DNA of 32,805 bases from a virus. Positions 16,111 through 25,259 of this stretch are shown piece after piece. How positions within the stretch are numbered: position 1 is the first letter of the stretch; every line of letters begins with the position of its first letter. The notes below the pieces were generated by a model that was not told the DNA's origin, ran no database searches, and was given only the letters and a program-made list of their open reading frames with translations. Position numbers and translations under genes: made by a program. The stretch is taken from IMG/VR virus record IMGVR_UViG_3300031772_000165, positions 1 to 32,805 of that record; one strand, written 5' to 3'.

Positions 16111-17724
16111 TCACGAAGGCTGCCCAACAGGGTCAGACCACCAACCCTTGGAAATAGTGGCCTGGTTACCATGGCTCGTCCTATATTCCACTAAGGTCGC
16201 TCTGAATGTTTGGTATCGTTCCTGAGAATCATACATGCTGGTCGAGAGGGAATCAATAAGTTTCAAACGGTTCTCTTCTTCGCTCGTCAACCCGCCGCTT
16301 CCGTCCTGGACAGTTGAAGATTTAGCAGGTATTAGGTAAAAAGCCGTCTGACTATCCTTGAACTTGAAGCGCTGCTGTTGATAACCCAGGATCAAATCAG
16401 CCTCCGTGACGTCACCAGGTTTCTTTCTCAAAAAACTCGCAGCCATTTTCATATCATCAGAGAACGTTGGCTCCTCAGGTACTTCCGGCGTCGGTGTTGG
16501 ATCCAAAACATCCAAACCGGCTGGAGCATACTCCGTAGTAACGGGGGTCGTATCGACACCTACAGCTTCGCTACTTTTCGTGACTTCTTCGGCGGCTTTG
16601 GTTGCAGTTACCTTCTGAGCCTCCTGCGCCGTATCTCTTTTTTCGTCCTCTTCGGATTTTGGCGGCGACCCACAGAAGGGTAACCCACCATACAAGGCCT
16701 TCACGCGCAACTTGAAAGCATCCGTTGCCTTATCCACAAACACTCTTCCGTCCCACACCGTCCAGAACTTAGCCGTTTTCTGCGTAAACTGAACCATCTT
16801 GGAAGTTGTTGCCGTCCTCTGCTGAAGAGAGTTATCATTACTAGGTCTATTTTTTGATTCTGTTCGACGACTGAAACCGCGGGAGAGATCCGGGTCATTG
16901 ATATTCTTGATCAGGTTATCCGCATATTTTTGGACCTTCTTATCGACAATCCCTGATTCCCCGGGATTTCCCACTTGGCGGATTTTTTCGAGGAGCCCCG
17001 ACAGAGCAACCCCATTTAGTGCTGAACCAGGTTTTTCATAGTCAAGCACGAGACTACCGTTCAGAACGTACGGGTTTCTCTCAGCGAAGGCAAGAAATTT
17101 GAGGTGAAGATTCTGCAAGGTTGGAACAATCTTCTGGTCCGAGGTGAAACCCTCAGTCCCGGCATCTGTCGTCGTGTAGCTCCTATAGAGAGTGTGAATC
17201 TCATATATGGCGTACAGTTCTGCTATGGCTCTCTGGGTGATGCGGTCTTTCTCCAGGTCTACATCGGCCGTCCTCTTTTGTGCAATTTGATCGTTCACCC
17301 TTTTCAGTTCATTGTTGAGATCCCGAACGTCAGCAACCAAAGACTTGATCTCAAACGCAATTGATTTCTGCTGTGAGACTATTTCCCAAATACCCACCGG
17401 CAATCTAATCAACTTTTCAATGTCATAATTGATGTATGCATGCGGGTCAGGATTTCCCGTATCATAGGGCAAGAATGATTGCATGGGCTCAACCTTCATA
17501 TAGGCGTCTGCCCGTTGCCCATCTATCGTCAGGAGAGTCAATTCCCGGCGGAGCTTCTGAAGCATCAGCATTTCAGTTGAACGGAGCTGATTCAGACGGC
17601 GCTGCTTAGCTGCGATGGCTGTGGGAATAAAATCCCTTGCTGCTCGCAGACCCGTCATACTGTTTCCCTCAACAAGGTTCTTATACCCTGTGAGTTCCTT
17701 CATCAGTATTTCATTGATAGGCAT
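16111..17724 (-). CDS. Coiled-coil tail/baseplate protein of unknown family (537 aa)
   Basis: Not recognised. Residues about 30-190 are strongly helical and charged, with coiled-coil character (KQRRLNQLRSTEMLMLQKLR; later VADVRDLNNELKRVNDQIAQ). Residues about 350-420 are an acidic, Thr/Pro/Ala-rich linker (KSEEDEKRDTAQEAQK, then TPTPEVPEEP) that should be flexible. The C-terminus (about 430-537) is a further small domain ending in GWWSDPVGQPS. No membrane segment or enzyme motif is visible. It starts 2 bp after the 583-residue gene and is followed by a gap before the gp25-like gene. It could be a scaffold or a long connector in the baseplate, but this is inference from position only. Confidence 0.82.
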   Translation of the reverse strand: MPINEILMKELTGYKNLVEGNSMTGLRAARDFIPTAIAAKQRRLNQLRSTEMLMLQKLRRELTLLTIDGQRADAYMKVEPMQSFLPYDTGNPDPHAYINYDIEKLIRLPVGIWEIVSQQKSIAFEIKSLVADVRDLNNELKRVNDQIAQKRTADVDLEKDRITQRAIAELYAIYEIHTLYRSYTTTDAGTEGFTSDQKIVPTLQNLHLKFLAFAERNPYVLNGSLVLDYEKPGSALNGVALSGLLEKIRQVGNPGESGIVDKKVQKYADNLIKNINDPDLSRGFSRRTESKNRPSNDNSLQQRTATTSKMVQFTQKTAKFWTVWDGRVFVDKATDAFKLRVKALYGGLPFCGSPPKSEEDEKRDTAQEAQKVTATKAAEEVTKSSEAVGVDTTPVTTEYAPAGLDVLDPTPTPEVPEEPTFSDDMKMAASFLRKKPGDVTEADLILGYQQQRFKFKDSQTAFYLIPAKSSTVQDGSGGLTSEEENRLKLIDSLSTSMYDSQERYQTFRATLVEYRTSHGNQATISKGWWSDPVGQPS

Positions 17725-17726
17725 AG

Positions 17727-19478
17727 TTAATCACCCGCCAACAGATTCATGATTAGGCTGAACGAAGTCTGCAGGGCTTTCGCCTGAGACTCGATAGCAT
17801 TTTCGTCAGATTCACCAATCGGACTCGTCGCGGAGGCTCCAAACATGAACACTATACCAGCGGTCATGCCGTTGGGTCCTGTAAATCCACCAGAGGGCTG
17901 TTTGGCTGCTTTGAGTCGGGTCATGAAGCCACTCACACCACCATCATCCGCAGGCACATACAAGAAGGCCACTGACTGATCCAGCGAAATTCTTTTGATC
18001 TGGGTCACGATCGCATTCAGGATCTCAACTATCTCCGCGTAGTATTCGATCTTCTCTATTAGAGCATTAATGAAATCCGCAAACGCGGATGATCCTGTAC
18101 TCAGCATGCCCTTCAGAATATTCAGCAGTTTATTGAACATCTCAAGCAACATTGGCATGAATGGGATCACCATCTTAAGACTGATGGAAGACCACGAACC
18201 CAATGCGCCCAATCCAACGGAAACAAATTCCAGAGCACCTCTTTCGTGCTGAATAACCGCTGCCATCTCCGGAGGAATACAATCAGAGGGCATTGGTACC
18301 TGCAACTCCGGAGTTCTGGGGCCCCAAATTCCATCCTCAGCCGTTCCAAAACCCGCTTCAACGACGTAATACAATTGATAGGTCTTTCTTGCGGGCATGT
18401 CATAGTCAATGAATGAGCCACCTCCGGTCACCGGATTTGCTTTGACAACCTTGGGTTTTCCTCCATTGAATTCCGGGTCTTTGTACTCCTGAACATAGAC
18501 CGGTGGCCACTCACCCCTTTTCGTTGCATTGGGGTCCACAGCAGTATTAGGCCTTGGTTTGGAAAAGAACGAAGCCAACCTGACTCGAACAGCATGGATA
18601 AACCCGTCCGGTCCCCCCAATTTTGTTGGTGCTGGATTCGTGACAACTGCAACTCCGTTTTGAATCTGGCTCCGGGATATCCGATAGGACATGGGAGAAA
18701 CTCTTAATGGAGGGGCATCCCATTTGACTTCGATGCCCAGCTTCCCATTTTTGTTTTCATGACTCTTATATATCCCATACAGACCTTGAATATTAGTCGG
18801 AGGCGGTGGCTCAGTGTTGATGGGAAGAAGATTCATGAAGTCAAACAGATTCCCCAATTGCTTCATTGAACCAAAGAACGATGCTGGGGATTCAGAATCA
18901 ACCAGAATGATAAAACCACCCACTTCGGCATTTTCAGAGAATACAGGGCGGTTCGGGTCAGCCGTGTTTCTCAAGGACACGCCGATCCTGTTGATAAAAC
19001 CGTTGAACCCGCCCGTAGACATGAAACCGGACGCCACACTACCCTGAAAATTCTTCATCAACCCCGGCGGAACAATCACATTCAGAAAGACCCCGGCGCC
19101 CATCATGTCTTTGGCCCATTCGTTAACCGCCATCTGCACGAAATCAATCAGAGCAGAAAGAATGGCTGAGAACGATGCAAATGCTCCTATGAACAGCTGC
19201 AGGAGCTTGAGGATTGGAGTCAGAAAATCAGTAACCTTCTGGAGCGCACCAATTGTCTTACCAAGAATCATGATTGGAGCTGCGGGAACTATGTCAGCAA
19301 GACTGAAAGAAGCCCATTTTCCAGACTTTTCATTCAAGTTTTCTGTGGCCTTCTTGATTGCTGCCTCTGCCAATGCGGCATCGGCCGCTGCAGCAGCTTC
19401 TACTGCACGGGAAGGAGGCGCCGGCGGCGTCACATAGGGGATGGCCTGAATCATTGCCCTGATATCCAGAGTAGCCAT
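17727..19478 (-). CDS. Bipartite structural protein with FN3-like middle (583 aa)
   Basis: The N-terminus is Ala/Pro-rich (APPSRAVEAAAAADAALAEA). It is followed by a very hydrophobic helix (about 88-112, ILKLLQLFIGAFASFSAILS) and a beta segment with GGFNGFINRI (about 155-165) and GGFIILVDSE. Residues about 223-395 look like an FN3-type domain (PPPTNIQGLYGIY ... EVKWDAPP ... YRISRS ... YQLYYVVEAGFG). A second half repeats the first: a helical stretch MLLEMFNKLLNILKGML (about 441-460), then GGVSGFMTRL (about 510-520) and AGIVFMFGA. The hydrophobic helices could be buried in an oligomer or enter a membrane; no signal peptide is present. ATG 19478 overlaps the 84-residue gene's stop (TAATG), with GGAGAAG nine bases upstream. 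Confidence 0.85.
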   Translation of the reverse strand: MATLDIRAMIQAIPYVTPPAPPSRAVEAAAAADAALAEAAIKKATENLNEKSGKWASFSLADIVPAAPIMILGKTIGALQKVTDFLTPILKLLQLFIGAFASFSAILSALIDFVQMAVNEWAKDMMGAGVFLNVIVPPGLMKNFQGSVASGFMSTGGFNGFINRIGVSLRNTADPNRPVFSENAEVGGFIILVDSESPASFFGSMKQLGNLFDFMNLLPINTEPPPPTNIQGLYGIYKSHENKNGKLGIEVKWDAPPLRVSPMSYRISRSQIQNGVAVVTNPAPTKLGGPDGFIHAVRVRLASFFSKPRPNTAVDPNATKRGEWPPVYVQEYKDPEFNGGKPKVVKANPVTGGGSFIDYDMPARKTYQLYYVVEAGFGTAEDGIWGPRTPELQVPMPSDCIPPEMAAVIQHERGALEFVSVGLGALGSWSSISLKMVIPFMPMLLEMFNKLLNILKGMLSTGSSAFADFINALIEKIEYYAEIVEILNAIVTQIKRISLDQSVAFLYVPADDGGVSGFMTRLKAAKQPSGGFTGPNGMTAGIVFMFGASATSPIGESDENAIESQAKALQTSFSLIMNLLAGD

Positions 19479-19732
19479 TATCGAATCTTCTCCACGGTCT
19501 TTATCTGACGTTGGATCTGTTTCACATCCCGACGTATGGCATAACCGGCAATCTTCACCAAGGTCTCAAGTTCTCTGATGAACTTGCTATTTGAACTCGG
19601 ACGTCTCCATTCCAAAACTACGCCAGAGTTTTGTTGACCGTCAGGGCTGACCCGTTCCTCGACTGTATTGCTTTGGTCTGCACCAACTTCGACTCGCAAC
19701 CCTGCACTCGGTTGAATCTGTTGTTCGCCCAT
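19478..19732 (-). CDS. Small coiled-coil protein overlapping the 3' end of the giant gene (84 aa)
   Basis: The frame begins at ATG 19732, inside the 3' end of the 1874-residue gene. It overlaps that gene by 115 nt in another frame and ends in a TAATG overlap with the 583-residue gene. AGGGGGA lies about ten bases before the ATG. The N-terminal half (GEQQIQPSAGLRVEVGADQS), encoded within the overlap, is polar and probably disordered. The C-terminal half is a basic amphipathic helix (KFIRELETLVKIAGYAIRRD, then VKQIQRQIKTVEKIR) with coiled-coil spacing. The stop/start junction and ribosome site argue for a real gene. A shorter start inside the non-overlapping part would need an unsupported TTG. 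Function is unknown; an adaptor between its neighbours is plausible. Confidence 0.72.
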   Translation of the reverse strand: MGEQQIQPSAGLRVEVGADQSNTVEERVSPDGQQNSGVVLEWRRPSSNSKFIRELETLVKIAGYAIRRDVKQIQRQIKTVEKIR

Positions 19733-22700
19733 ATGTAGAGATTCCCCCTGCCGCCATCCGAGGCCCTAAGCAGTTCCTCGTCTGAAACGGTTTGAACAAT
19801 TTCGGTCCGCCGTGTCCCATTGAAATACCCAAGACGGGTATCAATCTCGGCAATCCGGTCAACTATGTAGTCGGTTCTATCCGTCAGGTTCTTGTCAGAA
19901 AGGGTTTGATAATCCACAAAACAAGGCTTCAGACCCGGGTAAACAGTTACTCTCGGATTCATGTATTCCGACCCCAGCTGGAATCCAGATGGGTCTCCAT
20001 CATAGATCAGGTTTCCCGTTGCATCAAATCCCGGGGACAGATTGATAGCAGACTTCATCGTCCCGACAGTGGGAAACATGCTGTACATGAACGAGCTGGT
20101 CTGACTCCCGTAAGGGTCAACCCAACGAATCGTCAACGCTGACTCGTCCGTGATCACGTACGGAGATGTCTTGTCTGGAGAATTTCCAATGGTGAACAAC
20201 GCCGATTGATAAAGTTGGAATGAAATCTGGTTTGTGATGCTGTATCTGCTATCAATGCCCTTCAGGAAAATATTCACCCCTGAAATAAAGATGTTATTTG
20301 TTGCATCAACGAGATCTGTCTTATACAGATTGAAGGCGTTGTTGCCCGTTGCGTCAAACCCAGACACTGTGTTTATGCCCGTCTTCAAGGCCCCCACAGT
20401 CGAGTACGTGCTATAAGGGAATGCACTCGACTGAGGCTGAAGGAACATGTCTGTCCAATAGAGGGTCAGTGCTAAGGCATTTGTGATAACCACAGGGCTT
20501 GTTTCTGTTGATGCAATTGAAAACACCTGTTGAGCCCCTGTGGTATCCCAACCCGACCAAATACCTGGCATGATCCCGCTGGAATCAGCATAGCGAATCA
20601 CAGGTTTATTGGCATCAAAATTGGCTATGCGCCGATCGTAACCAGCAGGAACCTCAAGGATAAACGTGGTCTGGCCGGCTATTGGAACATATGGGAACGG
20701 GAAGACAGTCTCACCACCAATTCCCGTCGAGGTATTCTTTCCCAGAATCTTCTGATGGCCTGCAGTGAAATCCAGAGCCCACGTTCCGGGATCCATCGCC
20801 CCCATCCAACTCCCGAGCATTGACCCATCCGCAGACAGGGCGGATGAGCAATCAAGAACGGCCTGCTGAGCCAGATAAAGAGCGGTCAACGTCTGGGACG
20901 CATCCGGACGGTTGGGCTCAAGCAGGAGGTTCTGCAGGGTATCTATCTCTTCGGAGAGCCTTGTCAGCTGCACATGGATGGCATTGGTCTGGTCTGTTAT
21001 CTCCGGAAGAATCCCATTCAAATACGGAAGAGCATACGCGGAGGAGCGATCGACTTTATCGCCTCTGGGAGGAATCCCGATAGCAATGACTTCACTTACC
21101 AAGCCCTGTTCCGTGACAAGATGGCCGCGTTCCTCACTCAGCCACATGGACTCGGAGCTGCTGTCAGAAGTATCGTAGTTGCCAACCGCGGTCATGTCCG
21201 ACGTGAACCCCAGCTTGAAATTTGCAGAGCCCGTGCTGGCGATTGACAGACGGTTGTAAGATCCCAACGTGCGTAACACCAAAACCGTCTTATACCCATA
21301 GGACGAGCTGGCATCAAAAATCCACTCCGCTGTAGCATTGATTTCCGGAATGTCATTGTTGATGGTTTGGGCTGCATCGTCCAAAGAGAACTTTCGCAAC
21401 GACTTTTGTTTGCTGAGAGGCGGGGGAAATGTGGGATCACTGAAGGTAGCATCCTTCTGCACCCCGTCGACCCAACAACTGAACACGTCCCCGTTTACGA
21501 GCTTGGGACGAATGGAGGCCCGAGTCCCATTGATTTTGGGACCCAAATACCCATCGTCATCGAACAATGGGAACTTCGAGGTAAGCGTGAACAACTCCCC
21601 GTCGCTCGACGATGTTGGACCCGCATAGGGGTCCATAATAATCACTGTGCTGTCACTCAGGGCCGTGACAACCATGTAGTCTCTGGTTCCGTCCACCGGG
21701 CGTATCCAACCACCTGCGAGTGTCTGGAGTTCCCACCGTGTGCCAAAGCCGTTCGGGTCAACTACCCCGGTCACGATGTTGCTGCCATTGGTAAAAATGG
21801 CCCCGCCGGGCCCGTTCGTAGCCCCCGTCAGAGGTGTAATGAGAGCAGGATCATAGGAAGTCCAATCTGAATTTGGCCAGAGTCTGTTGAAAGACTTGGA
21901 CGCAATCATGCCTTGGTCATACTTTGACAATAGTCCATCGTTGTTACAGAGTTTGTATCCGAAAACGGAATACATCTCTGCACTCAAATCCTGCAGCCGG
22001 TCACTGAAGTAGTCGTAGATGGTCTCGTAGGTTCTGCACCAGATTTCAGCATCCCGTTGCCGGAACGGGTCATTCACCAAGCCACCTTCTGCGTTCCCTT
22101 GATCAGCATCACTCGGCAGGTCTCCGCCCTGACCCCCACCGCCCGCAAGTTGTGCATTTTCTTCATCGATCGCCGGCTCCACAACTTCTTCTAGGAACTG
22201 CAATCGAGTCATGACCTGAACGTAGAATTGGTCCAGATTATCATATTGAAACGAAGCTTGCAGCCTCGACCTCGCGGGAAGCATCGAGAAATATCTGGCT
22301 GAGTAGGAAACAGTGGAGTCCCCCAGATAGTCACGGCCGATATAGTCCAACGAATAACGCTGACCAGGTTCAAGCCCAGAGTTGAGCGTGATCCCCTCAT
22401 TGAATATCTGAAAATCTTCCGTGTATTGGCCATTAAAAAGGAGCGACGTACGCACGGGCAGCACAGTGGAGGAGTCCAGCCACGTAGCCAATCCAGAAAC
22501 CGGCTTCAGACGAAGACTCATCCAATCTGAAATGTAGACCGCTGCAGCAAACGGACCAATACTAAGGCTACCGGAGAGGTCCGCGAGCGTTGCATTGTTG
22601 TTCCAATCAAACCGGTAGGAGCTTGCATCAGTAACGATGCTCATGGCGGAGGCATCGATTGAAACGTACGCAGTGCCTTTTGATTGATAGCTGAGTGTCA

Positions 22701-25242
22701 ACCCGGGCTGTTCCGGAGTCGTGATAACAGGTTTGCGGGCCAAAACCGAAACTGTACCTTCATCATAAATGGGGCAGTCAGAAATTTCAACCGAGTTCAA
22801 TTCCGATACTGAAGTCCAATCTGACGCCAACGAAGATGAAAGAGAAACAACTGTGGCTTCAGAATCAAACGAAGCTCCCGCAACCCCGTACAGATCTGAC
22901 CCGCCAATTTTGATGGCTGAGTAAGGGCGGAACATATCGGGACGATTCAATCCTGGGAATCGAATAGAATTTGACCCGGAAACAAGGGCCTCTGCGGGAA
23001 AACCTATTGGAACAAACGAAACGGAAGCATCAGACGCGGTGATTCTGGGATTTACAAGGTCTTGGGGGACCTTGCTGTAGAAATTGACCGAAGTGTCCTC
23101 ACCATCATAGATAGCGTCTCGAACAGCAAACAGATAGGAATTTCGCGCATTAGAAGGAACCAATCGAACCACGGATCCCTCAGAGAAGAAGGGCCGGGCA
23201 TCAATCGCCTGCAGATACATTGTGCTTGAATCCTGCAGAACCGAATAGTTATTGAATAGCACCGGAAAATATTCAAGCGGCTCACTAAGGAATTCGTAGT
23301 TGATCGTGATTACATCGTTGACATCCAAACCAATCGCGATATTGGTCGGGTTTGCGGCCAGAATGAAAGTTGTCTCTAGAGGGGTCAATCCTGTGAGATC
23401 GTAGTCCTTGTTCCGAGTCTCGTTGTAGACCCTGAGGATTGTGATCTGTCGCGGGTCCAAGGCATAATCTGCCAATGAAAACTCGAAGCTTGATGCGGAA
23501 ACCACTGCCAGACGAGTTCCGTAGCTGGTGCAGGTCCAATTCCCGGGATAACTGAGCCCGTTCACCTGTTTCACCAACGGGTAGTAGCTGACTGAGATTG
23601 AGTCTCCAGCAACAATTGGGGATGTCAGAATGATGCGACCGGTCTGAGTGGATACTCTAAAGTCCGTATCCTCATCGAGAATTTCACTGTTCTTTACCAA
23701 GATGACGGAGTTGTCTTTGAGCGGATATTGCGAAACCCTGAATGCAGTCATCCCAACGGAAACCAATATGACTTCGTTGGTGACCGGTCCGCCCTGTACC
23801 TGATAGTTGACCATGTACTCTTCACCGGGCGCCGGATGATCGGACCCAACAGGAACAACCCGACCAACTTCCGGTGCCATGCGGACTTCATCAGTGTCCC
23901 GGGGCGGGATTGAGTACCGAAGCTTGCGACCGTCCAAAGAGAAGGAGATTCCATAGGACAGAAGTTCACTTATATCCTTGCCAACATATTTGACTAAGGG
24001 CTCCTCAACAATTGCGGAAGACGCCACTGCAACGCCTGCATCTGCATCTAACAGATAGTCAATATTGACCGTCTGATCGGCCCCATTTACCTGGATGGTC
24101 TCAGTTCCAGGCATGACACCGACAATTGAGTTCCCCGAGGAATCCACAAACTTAATGTTGCCGTTATATACTCCCGAGAGATTCTGACCCGGTTCGGACA
24201 GCAGAAACATCAAATTGGCAACTTGTCTGTCTTCCGGAGCCGGAGGAGTTATATAGATCGGGTCCTGAGAATAGGACACGACGTAATCTTGACCCCTGAC
24301 AACTGTAACCTTGTTGATCTTGAGCTCGAGCGATTCCTCAGGATTGGGAACGGCCGGCAGAGGGAATTGGAAAATAGGGCGTGTCGTTCTACGGGCCAGA
24401 TCCAAATTCAGAGCCAGATTTGAATCCATCATGTCCGGGGCATTTGGATTGATGGAATGAACGAACCGCAAATCAACCCCATCTACCATGGACACCGGGT
24501 TGGTCGTAGCCAGCAAGTCGCTATCTGTAGTGCTGTCGTTCTGTATCCAGAATCCCCCGTTCTTCTCATAACGGAAGTCGTCTTTCGTGTACCGATAGTA
24601 CATCTGGTCAATGAGCTGCTTCTTGGCCGTGGACGGCCCAATCACAGTGGGCGTTCCAATAAATGGTGTGGCCAACTTCAATGTGGAATCGCTGCTAACC
24701 TGCAGAATGCGAAAGTATTTCTGATAACTATCTGATTTGATGTAGTCATTGGAAGTCAGATCCGTCAACCATGTTGTTCCCACTCCGAGAACCCATGGAC
24801 TACCCTCCGAGAACACCGTCGTACCATAATAGAACGTGTTATTGATCTTGTCCGGTTCGACAAGATAATCCCGTGGTATCAGGCTCGCGGTGAAGTCAGC
24901 TGTCCCGGTAAACCCCGCAGTGGCATCCAGCCAGACGCTTGTCTGGTCAACTATGACATCTATAAGACGGCTGGAACCGTATGTAAGTGTGTCCCCAATC
25001 TTCAAGTTCCTGGCGTCCAAACCGGAGTATGGCGCATGAAGTGTCAGAGCAATGACAATGCTGCTGTCAGAGCTGAATGAAGCGTCCCCGTATATAGTCC
25101 CATAGGTCGGGATGTAGGACCCGCTGGTATATAGAGGCCCAGTCGTTCGGGCATTTCCAATACCTGACTTGGCACCGCGGATCTCGAAGGGGTCAAAGTT
25201 GACGGTTTCGAGCAGTTTGATTTCATCAAGGCTTAGAGGCAT
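19618..25242 (-). CDS. Giant beta-rich baseplate/tail structural protein (1874 aa)
   Basis: No enzyme motif is visible; the protein is a string of beta modules. Residues about 145-195 and 1150-1210 carry a GT.W...V..dSt module also seen in the left-edge protein. Residues about 585-651 (YNETRNKDYDLTG ... NIAIGLDVNDVITINYEF) match a module of the gpJ-like protein. Residues about 985-1095 form a helical segment (QVMTRLQFLEEVVEPAIDEE) broken by a Gly-rich hinge (AGGGGQGG, ~1031). A helical segment near 1400-1450 (HVQLTRLSEEIDTLQNLLL) precedes two C-terminal repeats of about 57 residues ending GFDATGN. ATG 25242 follows the 202-residue gene by 17 bp, with AGAAGG upstream. Location next to the spike tip suggests a hub-surrounding or wedge-connecting role. 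The real function is unknown. Confidence 0.86.
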   Translation of the reverse strand: MPLSLDEIKLLETVNFDPFEIRGAKSGIGNARTTGPLYTSGSYIPTYGTIYGDASFSSDSSIVIALTLHAPYSGLDARNLKIGDTLTYGSSRLIDVIVDQTSVWLDATAGFTGTADFTASLIPRDYLVEPDKINNTFYYGTTVFSEGSPWVLGVGTTWLTDLTSNDYIKSDSYQKYFRILQVSSDSTLKLATPFIGTPTVIGPSTAKKQLIDQMYYRYTKDDFRYEKNGGFWIQNDSTTDSDLLATTNPVSMVDGVDLRFVHSINPNAPDMMDSNLALNLDLARRTTRPIFQFPLPAVPNPEESLELKINKVTVVRGQDYVVSYSQDPIYITPPAPEDRQVANLMFLLSEPGQNLSGVYNGNIKFVDSSGNSIVGVMPGTETIQVNGADQTVNIDYLLDADAGVAVASSAIVEEPLVKYVGKDISELLSYGISFSLDGRKLRYSIPPRDTDEVRMAPEVGRVVPVGSDHPAPGEEYMVNYQVQGGPVTNEVILVSVGMTAFRVSQYPLKDNSVILVKNSEILDEDTDFRVSTQTGRIILTSPIVAGDSISVSYYPLVKQVNGLSYPGNWTCTSYGTRLAVVSASSFEFSLADYALDPRQITILRVYNETRNKDYDLTGLTPLETTFILAANPTNIAIGLDVNDVITINYEFLSEPLEYFPVLFNNYSVLQDSSTMYLQAIDARPFFSEGSVVRLVPSNARNSYLFAVRDAIYDGEDTSVNFYSKVPQDLVNPRITASDASVSFVPIGFPAEALVSGSNSIRFPGLNRPDMFRPYSAIKIGGSDLYGVAGASFDSEATVVSLSSSLASDWTSVSELNSVEISDCPIYDEGTVSVLARKPVITTPEQPGLTLSYQSKGTAYVSIDASAMSIVTDASSYRFDWNNNATLADLSGSLSIGPFAAAVYISDWMSLRLKPVSGLATWLDSSTVLPVRTSLLFNGQYTEDFQIFNEGITLNSGLEPGQRYSLDYIGRDYLGDSTVSYSARYFSMLPARSRLQASFQYDNLDQFYVQVMTRLQFLEEVVEPAIDEENAQLAGGGGQGGDLPSDADQGNAEGGLVNDPFRQRDAEIWCRTYETIYDYFSDRLQDLSAEMYSVFGYKLCNNDGLLSKYDQGMIASKSFNRLWPNSDWTSYDPALITPLTGATNGPGGAIFTNGSNIVTGVVDPNGFGTRWELQTLAGGWIRPVDGTRDYMVVTALSDSTVIIMDPYAGPTSSSDGELFTLTSKFPLFDDDGYLGPKINGTRASIRPKLVNGDVFSCWVDGVQKDATFSDPTFPPPLSKQKSLRKFSLDDAAQTINNDIPEINATAEWIFDASSSYGYKTVLVLRTLGSYNRLSIASTGSANFKLGFTSDMTAVGNYDTSDSSSESMWLSEERGHLVTEQGLVSEVIAIGIPPRGDKVDRSSAYALPYLNGILPEITDQTNAIHVQLTRLSEEIDTLQNLLLEPNRPDASQTLTALYLAQQAVLDCSSALSADGSMLGSWMGAMDPGTWALDFTAGHQKILGKNTSTGIGGETVFPFPYVPIAGQTTFILEVPAGYDRRIANFDANKPVIRYADSSGIMPGIWSGWDTTGAQQVFSIASTETSPVVITNALALTLYWTDMFLQPQSSAFPYSTYSTVGALKTGINTVSGFDATGNNAFNLYKTDLVDATNNIFISGVNIFLKGIDSRYSITNQISFQLYQSALFTIGNSPDKTSPYVITDESALTIRWVDPYGSQTSSFMYSMFPTVGTMKSAINLSPGFDATGNLIYDGDPSGFQLGSEYMNPRVTVYPGLKPCFVDYQTLSDKNLTDRTDYIVDRIAEIDTRLGYFNGTRRTEIVQTVSDEELLRASDGGRGNLYIWANNRFNRVQGCESKLVQTKAIQSRNGSALTVNKTLA
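19995..20507 (-). repeat. C-terminal duplicated module of the 1874-residue protein
   Basis: Two copies of about 57 residues lie at roughly 20335-20507 and 19995-20173. Both read TSP.VIT..ALT..W.D, then S..F.YS..(S/P)TVG..K..IN, and end GFDATGN. They are separated by about 55 residues that contain a linker and further strands. The repeat is seen directly in the protein. Confidence 0.75.
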
Positions 25243-25259
25243 CTTATTTCAATTCCTTC

